This document shows positions 37,583 through 45,544 of a stretch of 64,000 nt of DNA, piece after piece. The stretch comes from JACRCG01 sp964524835 (GTDB taxonomy: Bacteria > Desulfobacterota > Desulfuromonadia > Geobacterales > Pseudopelobacteraceae), in NCBI GenBank assembly GCA_964524835.1, contig CAZGEG010000006.1, positions 62,001 to 126,000 on the forward strand, in the 5' to 3' direction. Each line of letters starts with the position of its first letter. The stretch's first letter is position 1. The translations under genes were made by a program, and so were the position numbers. Below the pieces are notes generated by a model. The model was not told the DNA's origin and made no database searches. It saw only the letters and a program-made list of their open reading frames with translations.

Positions 37583-40189
37583 CTAGGCTTTTTCGATCTT
37601 GACGCCGGTAAAGCCGCCGTTGCGGGCGGTGGAACCGCTCAGACGATCATAATCATCAACCAGAAGGTCATTGTTGTTGCCGCCACGGGGAACCGCCTTG
37701 GCGTAATCCTTGGCCGCCACCCGGCCATAGGCCCAGTGTCCCTGACCGAAGCATTTGGCGACCGTGCCGGGACGGACCCCTTCCCACAATTTGGCCGTGG
37801 TGACGATGGAACCGGTGGTAGAGGTAATCCTTACCGTGTCGCCGCTCTTGATGCCGAGCTTCTTGCCGTCGGCCGGGTTGATCTTGACCACGTCGGCCCA
37901 GCTGTCATCGCCCACGTCAACCTTCTTGAACTCATGGTACCATGTCAGGTTGGCGCTGCGTCCTTCACGGTTGAGACGCGATTTGTGGTCGATGAAGGTA
38001 AACGGATATTCCTTGTCGCTGCCGTGACGCTTTGGCGACTCGTAGTGCGGCACGAAAGCCAGTTCGCCCCGGGCCTCGTAGCCGCTCGACTTGAGGATGT
38101 CGTCAACGGAAGTCTTGTGTTTTTCGGCGTGCATCGTAAGAGCCTTTTTCAGGGTTTCGCTGAAAAATTCGAACTTGCCGGTCTCGGTCTTGAACTTGCC
38201 TTCAAACTTGCCGGTTGCCGGATCGACCTTGCCCCAGTTTTTCCTGTATTTATAGACCTCGGAGTTATAGATCCCCCTCTTTTTGAACTCGGCCCAGCCG
38301 GCGATCTGGTCGCCTTTCTGTTTTTCCTTGCCGTTCCAGACCTTCTGGGATGAGATTTTCGCGGCGATCTCGGTGAACTCGGCAGCGTTGGTCGGCTTGC
38401 TTCCGGTTTCCGGATCTTCGAAGGAAGCGTAATAGTCGTACAGGCCGGCAAAGCCGCGGGCCTTCAGTTTCTCGGCCAGCAGCCACATGACTTCAATCTC
38501 CTCGGACTTGACATCCCAGAGCGGCTTGGCTACCGGCTGCTGGATTGTCATGTGACCGTGCAGGTTGGCCATGTTGCTGATGATGGACAGTTTCTCGGTG
38601 GGGGCAAAGGTGGCCGGCAGCACGATGTCGGCGAACTGGGTCATCTCCGAGGCGTTGGTGACCATGTGGACGAAGAAGGGGATTTTGGCCATGGCCTTGT
38701 CCCAACGCTGTGCGCCGGTGCAGGAGAAATTGAAGTTGCTCCAGGTGCTGATGAAGACCTTGATTGCGCCTGGATCCTTCAGCAGGCCGTTGGCAACGTT
38801 ATTCGTGACCACGCCGACTTTCAGACTCTCCTTGATCGTACCATCCTTTTCTTTCTTTTTGTCGATGCCACCCATGAGAGCCGGCATATCCTTGGCGCCG
38901 CGGCCGTCGATCTTTTTCGCTTTACCCGACTTTCTGGCCAGTTCGTCCACAAATTTGTCGGCGATATCGGGGAATTTTTCGACCGGCACACTGGAGCTCT
39001 GCATGACCCCGCCTTCGGTCTCGATGGAGCCGAGGATGCCGTTCAGGGCATAAACCGCCATCGAGGCATAGGTGCCGCGCGGAGACATGCCCACGCCCGG
39101 CCCCATCCAGACGGCACAGGCTGTCCCTGCCTTGCCCATGGCGCGGGCGACACGGATGATCTGTTCTTCTGGGATCAGCGTTTTTTTGGCGGCCCAGGCC
39201 GGGGTCTTGTCCTTCAGCTCCAGGTTCCAGTACCTGATCATGCCGTGGGTCTGTTTTTCGGCAAAGGCGGCTTCGTCAACTACGGCGCCGGTTTTAAAAA
39301 GGTTCTTACCTTCCTTGAAATCGCCGACAAACTCCCTGCTCCAGAAACCTTCGGTCAGCAGGACATGAGCTATGCCGGCTGCCAGGGCGCCATCCTCACC
39401 CGGCTTGATCGGCAGCCACTCGTTGGCCTTGGCGGTCGAAGCGCTCATGCGGGGATCGATGGCGATCACCGTGCCGCGGTCAAGGATGTCGCTGAATTTG
39501 GCAATGGCATTGGGCACCTGACGGTTGGAAGAGAGCGGGTCGCACCCCCAGACCACCAGACACCTGGTCTTGGCCAGGTCGTAGTCTCGATAGCCGAAGA
39601 AACCCTGGGTGTAGCCGGGCCCCATCTTCTCGGCCTCGGCGCAGATGGCGCTGTGGGAGAAATAGTTGGGGGTGCCGTAGATCTTGGGCAGGGTGCCGTA
39701 GAGCAGGTCGGTAGCGGTGGAAGAGTAGCGGCCGCGCATGTACATCAGTTTTTCCGGCGTTCCGGCCGTGCGCAGCTCCATCATCTTGTCGGCCAGGGTA
39801 TCCAGGGCCTCGTCCCAGCTGATCGGGACGAATTTAGGATCGATGCCGCGCCCTTTTTCGGGGTTGGTACGCTTCATCGGCACCTTGATCCGGTCCGGGT
39901 CGTAGGTCTGCGGGATCATCATGTGGCCGCGCGGACAGACGAAGCCGCCGTTGGCCTTGGAGTGGCGGTTGCCGCGCACCTTGACGATGCGACCTTCCTG
40001 GACGAAAAATTCCACCGGGCACCAGGCGGTGCACCCCTGGCAGGTGGAGGCGATCCACTCACTCTTCGGCGCGTCGCCCGACATCGGCAGGTGGCTGGCA
40101 GCGAAAGCATTGAGCTTCGGCAGACCTATGGTTGCCATGGCGCCGGCCGCAGCGGTGATCTTGAGAAAATCTCTGCGTTTGATTTCCAT
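37583..40189 (-). CDS. arrA: ArrA, respiratory arsenate reductase catalytic subunit
   Basis: An 868-residue molybdopterin enzyme with TAT signal (KRRDFLKITAAAGA). Cys motif C50-x2-C53-x3-C57...C85 binds a [4Fe-4S] cluster, and C183 in SHSAICAEAEKMG is the expected Mo ligand. Points that favour ArrA over other DMSO-reductase members are RGRY (152-155), C-A-E-A-x-K-M-G, and the C-terminal block WEGVRPGTVAKCFGQGHWAY with PRGGNNNDLL and DRLSG. ArrA and the related arsenite oxidase ArxA share parts of these; the RGRY motif and the neighbouring ArrB, ArsR and Acr3 favour arsenate reduction. It is exported with ArrB and reduces As(V) to As(III) for respiration. Confidence 0.88.
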   Translation of the reverse strand: MEIKRRDFLKITAAAGAMATIGLPKLNAFAASHLPMSGDAPKSEWIASTCQGCTAWCPVEFFVQEGRIVKVRGNRHSKANGGFVCPRGHMMIPQTYDPDRIKVPMKRTNPEKGRGIDPKFVPISWDEALDTLADKMMELRTAGTPEKLMYMRGRYSSTATDLLYGTLPKIYGTPNYFSHSAICAEAEKMGPGYTQGFFGYRDYDLAKTRCLVVWGCDPLSSNRQVPNAIAKFSDILDRGTVIAIDPRMSASTAKANEWLPIKPGEDGALAAGIAHVLLTEGFWSREFVGDFKEGKNLFKTGAVVDEAAFAEKQTHGMIRYWNLELKDKTPAWAAKKTLIPEEQIIRVARAMGKAGTACAVWMGPGVGMSPRGTYASMAVYALNGILGSIETEGGVMQSSSVPVEKFPDIADKFVDELARKSGKAKKIDGRGAKDMPALMGGIDKKKEKDGTIKESLKVGVVTNNVANGLLKDPGAIKVFISTWSNFNFSCTGAQRWDKAMAKIPFFVHMVTNASEMTQFADIVLPATFAPTEKLSIISNMANLHGHMTIQQPVAKPLWDVKSEEIEVMWLLAEKLKARGFAGLYDYYASFEDPETGSKPTNAAEFTEIAAKISSQKVWNGKEKQKGDQIAGWAEFKKRGIYNSEVYKYRKNWGKVDPATGKFEGKFKTETGKFEFFSETLKKALTMHAEKHKTSVDDILKSSGYEARGELAFVPHYESPKRHGSDKEYPFTFIDHKSRLNREGRSANLTWYHEFKKVDVGDDSWADVVKINPADGKKLGIKSGDTVRITSTTGSIVTTAKLWEGVRPGTVAKCFGQGHWAYGRVAAKDYAKAVPRGGNNNDLLVDDYDRLSGSTARNGGFTGVKIEKA

Positions 40190-40200
40190 TAAAGTTCCTC

Positions 40201-40367
40201 CTATTTTTTATGACATTTGGCGCAATCGCCTTTTACTGAAAATGCCCCTCGTGACTGCACACCACATCGCCCCCCTTGTTCTTCAGGGTGTTGTCGCCTC
40301 CACCGACGGCAGCAAAAGCTGATGTTGTCCAGAATACGACCACTAGACTGCTCGCGTAGTTCCTCAT
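40201..40367 (-). pseudogene. small c7-type cytochrome, frameshifted, first gene of the arr operon
   Basis: From ATG 40365-40367 (GGAGG, 5 bases upstream) the frame reads a signal peptide (RNYASSLVVVFWTTSAFA) and AVGGGDNTLKNKGGDVVCSH EGHF, then hits TAA. One base shifted, the sequence continues SVKGDCAKCHKK and stops at TAG 40201-40203. One missing T in the run at the GGGCATTTTCAG site would restore a single protein of about 55 residues with the V-x-S-H-x-x-H ... C-A-K-C-H pattern of one-haem c7-like modules. So it is either a recent frameshift, a sequence error or programmed slippage. Its place ahead of arrA suggests that it was an electron donor to ArrAB. Confidence 0.75.
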
Positions 40368-40405
40368 GCAAACCTCCATTCCGTTTCAGAATCTGATATT
40401 TTCTC

Positions 40406-40434
40406 CTTATATCCGCTATTACGGATAAATTAAA
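40406..40434 (-). promoter_or_regulatory. arr operon promoter with TATCCG-N6-CGGATA operator
   Basis: The palindrome TATATCCG (40408-40415), six bases, CGGATAAA (40422-40429) lies 41 bases before the cytochrome start. On the minus strand it fills the spacer between TTTAAT and TATAAG, a 17-base -35/-10 spacing. The same palindrome stands in the acr3 promoter at 44370-44391. Confidence 0.7.
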
Positions 40435-40437
40435 CAC

Positions 40438-40473
40438 AAAAAAATGCCCCGCATCCTTGACTGGATACGGGGC
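40438..40473 (-). terminator. rho-independent terminator of the chemoreceptor gene
   Basis: Minus strand: GCCCCGTATCC / GGATGCGGGGC stem (one mismatch, 6-base loop) followed by a seven-T run. It lies directly after the MCP stop and just ahead of the arr promoter. Confidence 0.85.
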
Positions 40474-40478
40474 AAAAA

Positions 40479-42947
40479 TCACACTCTGAACCAGGAAGCC
40501 ATCCTGTCCAGTTCACCTGCCAGTTCATTAAGGCGGGCTGCCGAGCGGCTGATATTGCCCGCCGCTGTTTCGGCGTCGCGGGTGATAGCGGCAATCTGCT
40601 CGACACCGTGCGAAACCTGACCCGCAACCGCTGACTGTTCTTCAGCCGCTACAGCAATCTGATTAACGACCGTCACACTCTGGCTGGATGCCTCCACAAT
40701 GGCTGCCAGAGAATCGTTGGCTTCGTGGGCAAGGGTGATTCCCTCTTCCACTCTTTTTGTTCCCTGTCGCATGGCATTCACAGAACGCTCGGTGTCTTTT
40801 TGAATCTGCCCGATGGTGGCAGCGATCTCTTTTGTGGCATCGGCGGTCTGCTGTGCCAGCCTGCGCACTTCGTCCGCCACGACGGCAAACCCCATCCCCG
40901 CTTCGCCGGCCCTGGCCGCCTCGATGGCAGCATTCAATGCCAGCAGGTTGGTCTGGTCGGCAATGTCGTTGATGGTGCTGATGATGTCGCCGATCTTCGT
41001 TGAGCTGTCACCCAGCGCTTCAATGACACCGGAGGCATCACGAACCGAGGTTGCGATCTGCTCCATGCCGGTGACTGTACGTTCGACAACGGCGCGGCCG
41101 GTTGTCGCCTGGGCCAATGCGTTGCCTGACTCTGAAGCTGCCATGTGGGCATTTCTTGCGACATCATCAATGGTTTGTGTCATTTCAGTCATGGCTGAGG
41201 CCGCCTGGGTAGATTCGCTTGATTGACGGGCTGCACCGACAGAAAGGTCTCCCGAATCCTTTGCGAGTCCCTGGGCGCCGCTGTTCAGGTCGCTGATCGC
41301 TCGACGCAGCCCCTGTGTGATTTCTGACAGCTTGGCCGTTGCAGTGTTGAAATGCACGGCTAGCTCACCAAATTCGTCCTTGCGCTTGTCGTCGAGACGT
41401 CCTGAAAAATCGCCGCCACCGAAGCGCTCGGCCATTTCAGAAAGATCTTTGATCGGCTTGCTGATGGATCGCAGCACCAGGCCGCTCAGCAGAACGCCGA
41501 TTATCAGCACTGCCAGACCCAGGATGGATACGGTCGCAATATTGGTGCGAAAAACAGAGTTGACCGACTTGACCGCTTTTTCCTGCTCTGCCTGGGCAGA
41601 GGTCATGCCCTTTTTCCCTTCTTCACGCTGTGCGATGAGCAGCTCTTTCAATTTCACATTCAACTCGGCGGACTGTTTCTTGACTGCCAGCACGTGATCA
41701 ATGGCATCAGCCACTCCATTCCTGGCCAGCAACTGACCTCTGACTTCGTTCAGTGACCCGACAACAGCGGACACGGCAGCCGCACCGTCACCCTTGACAC
41801 CCTTCTTGCCGCCCACTTTTCCCTGCAACGCTGCAGTCCGGCTAAAAGCCGCATTCATGGCATTTCTGATATCAGCCAGTTCCCTGGAGCTGGATGCGGT
41901 AAAAATATCCCGGATCAGGCGGCTGATCTCGGAACCTTCGGCAATCAGCTCACTGGAAACACCCAGGATGCTGCTGGCGCTGCCGGCCCCTTGCAGCGAA
42001 GCATCAAAGCGGGTGTCTTCCTGCGAAAAATCCTCTGCAGCTTTTTCGACGATATCCCCCATGACCACCGTCATCTGTGCCATGCGCTGGACCGTCTGGG
42101 CGAGTGTCTGGGCAAACTTTTTACGTTTTTCATCATCCGGGGCAGCAAGGATGCTGAGCTTCTGTGGAATCAGGCCATCAGTCCCGGTCACGCGCTCCTT
42201 GACATCTGTCACACCTTCCAGCAGCGGCTTGGCTGCTGTCGGGTCGGCCTTGACCATTTCACTGCCTGCCAGCTTGCGGCTTGCGGCGTTGAATTTGCTG
42301 GTGGCGATGGTGACGGCCGTTTTGCTGTCGGCTGCCGCCACTTCAATGACCGTCTGTTTTACTTCGCTGAGGGCATTACCGGCATTCTGGACATCCCGCA
42401 GTTTTTTGGTGATCTTCTTGACCCCCTGGTTGGACGCGGAAAGCTGAGCCATGGAACCGGATTGTGATTTGCGCATGGAACTGTCCAGCGCACGAAGCTT
42501 CTGGGCAATCTGCTGCAGTTTTCCCTTCATTGCCTGGTCGGCGGCACGCCCCGTCTCCTCGGCCTTAATGCGTGAATCAGTGACAGCGATCATCTCTTTT
42601 GTGATGGCCGCCAACTGCTCCATTCCCGTTGAACCGTTCGATCCGGTAAATGAAGACAGGTCTTTCGCCAGAGCAGTTACGCTCTCCTGCGATTTTTCAA
42701 CTTCTCCCCTGGCAGCAGTGAATTCAGCCATGGACTGGGAGGCGGACAACTTTACCAAGCCGGAAGTGTGCTCCTGTACGGCACGCTGCAGTTCAATGGT
42801 TTTCAACTGATAGGGAGTTGATTTTTCGGTCAGAATATTAAGTTTGCCTTTAACTATATTCATACCGATCAGACTGGATCCGCCGATTGCCAGGATGCCG
42901 ACAACGGTGACGGCCATGATCAGGTAGAGCTTACCTTTGATAGTCAT
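40479..42947 (-). CDS. methyl-accepting chemotaxis protein
   Basis: An 822-residue chemoreceptor. TM1 is residues about 8-30; a long helical periplasmic part (about 35-455) looks like a helical-bundle sensor, roughly twice the usual 4-helix length; TM2 is about 460-485 (VSILGLAVLIIGVLLSGLVL); HAMP follows (ISKPIKDLSEMAERFGGGDF); and the signalling hairpin tip is AGMGFAVVADEVRRLAQQTA. It lacks a CheR-binding C-terminal pentapeptide. It lies between the arr operon and a PstS-like binding protein gene on the same strand, so it may signal binding of arsenate or phosphate by that protein (inference). Confidence 0.85.
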   Translation of the reverse strand: MTIKGKLYLIMAVTVVGILAIGGSSLIGMNIVKGKLNILTEKSTPYQLKTIELQRAVQEHTSGLVKLSASQSMAEFTAARGEVEKSQESVTALAKDLSSFTGSNGSTGMEQLAAITKEMIAVTDSRIKAEETGRAADQAMKGKLQQIAQKLRALDSSMRKSQSGSMAQLSASNQGVKKITKKLRDVQNAGNALSEVKQTVIEVAAADSKTAVTIATSKFNAASRKLAGSEMVKADPTAAKPLLEGVTDVKERVTGTDGLIPQKLSILAAPDDEKRKKFAQTLAQTVQRMAQMTVVMGDIVEKAAEDFSQEDTRFDASLQGAGSASSILGVSSELIAEGSEISRLIRDIFTASSSRELADIRNAMNAAFSRTAALQGKVGGKKGVKGDGAAAVSAVVGSLNEVRGQLLARNGVADAIDHVLAVKKQSAELNVKLKELLIAQREEGKKGMTSAQAEQEKAVKSVNSVFRTNIATVSILGLAVLIIGVLLSGLVLRSISKPIKDLSEMAERFGGGDFSGRLDDKRKDEFGELAVHFNTATAKLSEITQGLRRAISDLNSGAQGLAKDSGDLSVGAARQSSESTQAASAMTEMTQTIDDVARNAHMAASESGNALAQATTGRAVVERTVTGMEQIATSVRDASGVIEALGDSSTKIGDIISTINDIADQTNLLALNAAIEAARAGEAGMGFAVVADEVRRLAQQTADATKEIAATIGQIQKDTERSVNAMRQGTKRVEEGITLAHEANDSLAAIVEASSQSVTVVNQIAVAAEEQSAVAGQVSHGVEQIAAITRDAETAAGNISRSAARLNELAGELDRMASWFRV

Positions 42948-42997
42948 TTTTGCTCCACGAAGCGCTTGATCTGATTAAGCGGATTTTTGAATCAGAA

Positions 42998-43027
42998 AAG
43001 GGCGCATGCCGGGACGGCAGCGCCCTT
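42998..43027 (-). terminator. terminator after the PstS-like gene
   Basis: Stem AAGGGCGC-a-TGCCG / CGGCA-g-CGCCCTT with a short GGA loop, followed on the minus strand by TTTTCTGATTC. It separates the binding-protein gene from the chemoreceptor gene. Confidence 0.75.
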
Positions 43028-43044
43028 GTGTATTCTAATTTACT

Positions 43045-43824
43045 TTAATCCTTGATGAATTTTTTCCCTTCGCCTTTGAAAAAGTCGACTATTTTCTTGA
43101 CGGCGGGGGAGGCGTCCCCCTTGGTAATCAGCATCAGCGGACGGCTGATTTTGGGTGTTTCAACGATTTTGACCTTCTCCTTGTTGCCCGGCAGGTTTAT
43201 GAAGCCCATGCTGACTGCACCGATACCTTCAGGGAACTGGCCCACATCCTCAATTTCCTTACGGGTAGTTTCCACCTCAAGAGCACCGGCCACATAGGCG
43301 GTTCCATCCATGATGGTTTTCTGGAAAACCTTGCGGGTAGCTGATCCCAAGTGCGAAGTGACAACGATGACCGGCAGGTCCGGGCCGCCGACTTTTTTCC
43401 AGTTGTCGATGGTGCCGTTATGCAGTCCTTTGAGCTGATCCTTGTCGAGCTTGGTCACTGTGTTGGAGGGATTGACGATAACCTTGATGACGTCGTCGGT
43501 AATCACATTCGGCTTCAGGTCGCCGGAGGCGGACTTGCCCGAGGCGTCCTTCATGCTGGCAACCGCGTCCGCCAGCTCTTCCGAGGCCATGGCGGCATCG
43601 CATTTGCCGGCTATCAGGTCTTCAAGGCCGTTGCCGGTGCCGTTGCCGACCAGGACAAGATCAATACCGGTGGCTTTTTTAAGAGCATCCTTACCCGGCT
43701 CCATAATGCGTTTCTGCACCGTTGTGGAACCGTTCAGGCGAACGGTTTCAGCACCTGCCACACCGGAAAAAGCCGTCATACCTACCAGCACTGCACACCA
43801 TACAAGAACATTTTTCTGTACCAT
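43045..43824 (-). CDS. PstS-like periplasmic phosphate/oxyanion-binding protein
   Basis: A 259-residue binding protein with signal peptide (ending GVAGAETVRL). The PstS-type anion loop GSTTVQ and later TSHLGSATRKVF are visible, as well as the PBP hinge pattern. The size matches short PstS-like proteins rather than PhnD-like AioX. It has no transporter genes beside it. In its position between arr and ars genes it could bind arsenate or phosphate and act with the neighbouring chemoreceptor or with an unseen histidine kinase. A plain phosphate role cannot be excluded. Confidence 0.75.
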   Translation of the reverse strand: MVQKNVLVWCAVLVGMTAFSGVAGAETVRLNGSTTVQKRIMEPGKDALKKATGIDLVLVGNGTGNGLEDLIAGKCDAAMASEELADAVASMKDASGKSASGDLKPNVITDDVIKVIVNPSNTVTKLDKDQLKGLHNGTIDNWKKVGGPDLPVIVVTSHLGSATRKVFQKTIMDGTAYVAGALEVETTRKEIEDVGQFPEGIGAVSMGFINLPGNKEKVKIVETPKISRPLMLITKGDASPAVKKIVDFFKGEGKKFIKD

Positions 43825-44002
43825 TGCTGCTACCTCCCTTTTCTATCGAATCGCCATTCGGCTGAATACCCAAGTTCAATGACAATAATTTTTTTCACCG
43901 AGCACCTTAATACGTGCTTTTAATTAAAAAAGCAAGTATTGTGCCCACCTGATGCAACATTTCTTGACGGAACACCTCATGTACCGATATAACCTCTGCA
44001 CG

Positions 44003-44353
44003 ATGAAACATCTCGCTCAAACCCTCAAAGCCCTCTCAGACCCGGTCCGCCTGCGCATCATCCTTTTACTTCAAGCTGAAGGTGAACTGTGCGTCTGTGA
44101 CCTGATGGCGGTACTGGGTCTGCCCCAGTCCACGGTGTCGCGCCACCTCGCCTACTTGAAACGCAGCTGCTGGGTTGACACCCGTCGCGAGGGGGTCTGG
44201 ATGCACTACACACTCAGCAATGAAAGCTGCGTCATCTGCAGAGAAATCCTCCAGATCCTCAAACATCATGCAAACACCCTTCCTGAGGCGTCTTCCGACC
44301 GAGTGATGCTGACTGCCCACCTGAAAACCAGAAACGACCAGAGCTGTCTGTAA
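44003..44353 (+). CDS. arsR: ArsR-family arsenite-responsive repressor
   Basis: A 116-residue regulator (starting MKHLAQTLKALSDPVR; an ATG at 43979 is a weaker choice). It has the ArsR winged helix (LMAVLGLPQSTVSRHLAYLK) and the arsenite motif E-L-C30-V-C32-D-L, as in the classical ELCVCDL of E. coli-type ArsR, plus C-V-I-C later. TTGACG (43964) and TATAAC (43988) 18 bases apart form a good promoter just before it. It is divergent from the PstS-like gene and 70 bases upstream of acr3. The TATCCG-N6-CGGATA sites at the acr3 and arr promoters are its likely targets. Confidence 0.88.
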   Translation: MKHLAQTLKALSDPVRLRIILLLQAEGELCVCDLMAVLGLPQSTVSRHLAYLKRSCWVDTRREGVWMHYTLSNESCVICREILQILKHHANTLPEASSDRVMLTAHLKTRNDQSCL

Positions 44354-44365
44354 TCCGATTGCAAC

Positions 44366-44393
44366 TTGTTATATCCGTAAAAGCGGATATAAT
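44366..44393 (+). promoter_or_regulatory. acr3 promoter with TATATCCG-N6-CGGATATA operator
   Basis: A perfect 8+8 palindrome (44370-44377 and 44384-44391) lies between TTGTTA (-35) and a perfect TATAAT (-10, 44388-44393). A repressor bound here would block RNA polymerase. The arr operon has the same arrangement. Confidence 0.75.
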
Positions 44394-44423
44394 ATCCTCA
44401 CACCAACATCAGTGAGGCTCATC

Positions 44424-45494
44424 ATGACTGAACACCTCTCTCGCAAACTTTCATTCCTCGACCGCTGGCTGACACTCTGGATTTTCGCCGCCATGGCGCT
44501 GGGTGTAAGCACCGGGTACTTTATTCCCGGCACGGAGCGATTCATCAACTCCTTCCAGGTCGGCACCACCAACATACCGATCGCCGTCGGCCTGATCCTG
44601 ATGATGTACCCGCCGTTTGCCAAGGTGAAGTACGAGGATATGCCGGAGGTATTCCGGAACAAGAAAGTTCTGGGGATGTCGCTGCTGCAGAACTGGCTGA
44701 TCGGCCCTGCCCTGATGTTCGTGCTGGCGGCACTTTTATTGCCGGACAAGCCGGAGTATATGGTGGGATTGATCATGATCGGCCTGGCCCGCTGCATCGC
44801 CATGGTGATCGTCTGGAACGAACTGGCCAGGGGGAACACCGAGTATGCAGCCGGACTGGTGGCATTCAACAGCATCTTCCAGGTGTTGTTCTACAGCGTC
44901 TACGCCTGGGTTTTCATCACGATACTGCCGCCGCTGGTGGGGCTCAAAGGAGTGGCCGTGGATGTCAGCATCCGCCAGATAGCCGAGAGCGTGTTCATCT
45001 ACCTCGGCATCCCCTGTATCGCCGGCGCGCTGACCCGCTTTGTCGGCGTGAAGATCATGGGCAATGAGCGTTATCACCTTGAGTTCGTGCCGAAAATCAG
45101 CCCCCTGACTCTTATCGCGCTGCTGTTTACCATTGTCGTCATGTTCAGCCTGAAGGGGAACCTGATCGTGCAGCTGCCGCTGGATGTGGTGCGCATCGCC
45201 ATCCCGCTGGGGATCTACTTCATCATCATGTTCCTGGTATCGTTCTGGATGGGTAAAAAGATGGGCGCCGATTACAGCAGGACAACCACCCTTGCCTTCA
45301 CCGCCGCCAGCAACAACTTCGAACTGGCCATTGCCGTGGCGATTGCGGTTTTCGGACTCAATTCCGGGGCGGCATTCGCCGCCGTGATCGGCCCGCTGGT
45401 GGAAGTGCCGGTCATGATCGGACTGGTGAATGTAGCCTTACGGTTTCAGCGGAAGTGGTTTATGAATATCACGGTGAACCCTTCAGATGCTTGA
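44424..45494 (+). CDS. acr3: Acr3 arsenite efflux permease
   Basis: A 356-residue membrane protein with ten predicted helices. The Acr3 signature with the essential Cys is seen in GLARCIAMVIVWNELARG, and TLAFTAASNNFELAIAVAIA is the second conserved helix. ATG 44424 is preferred to a GTG four codons earlier. Acr3 exports As(III) driven by proton motive force, so it protects the cell from the product of ArrAB. It follows arsR and has its own promoter/operator. Confidence 0.93.
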   Translation: MTEHLSRKLSFLDRWLTLWIFAAMALGVSTGYFIPGTERFINSFQVGTTNIPIAVGLILMMYPPFAKVKYEDMPEVFRNKKVLGMSLLQNWLIGPALMFVLAALLLPDKPEYMVGLIMIGLARCIAMVIVWNELARGNTEYAAGLVAFNSIFQVLFYSVYAWVFITILPPLVGLKGVAVDVSIRQIAESVFIYLGIPCIAGALTRFVGVKIMGNERYHLEFVPKISPLTLIALLFTIVVMFSLKGNLIVQLPLDVVRIAIPLGIYFIIMFLVSFWMGKKMGADYSRTTTLAFTAASNNFELAIAVAIAVFGLNSGAAFAAVIGPLVEVPVMIGLVNVALRFQRKWFMNITVNPSDA

Positions 45495-45544
45495 TAGCAA
45501 TTTTTCTGATGCTCGCAGCGGGGTGAACCTCGGAAAGGGTATGA

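Noticed and set aside
37583..40189. ArxA (arsenite oxidase) instead of ArrA
   Set aside because: The RGRY motif, the ArrB-type partner and the arsR/acr3 context favour ArrA; a phylogenetic tree would settle this.
38552..40192. Long plus-strand open frame (546 codons) across arrA
   Set aside because: It is the antisense shadow of arrA, caused by GC-rich codon use. It has no RBS or family pattern, while the minus-strand frame is a complete molybdoenzyme.
40201..40367. Selenocysteine or other recoding as explanation for the interrupted small cytochrome
   Set aside because: The interrupting codon is TAA and the two halves are in different frames, so it is a frameshift and not UGA recoding.
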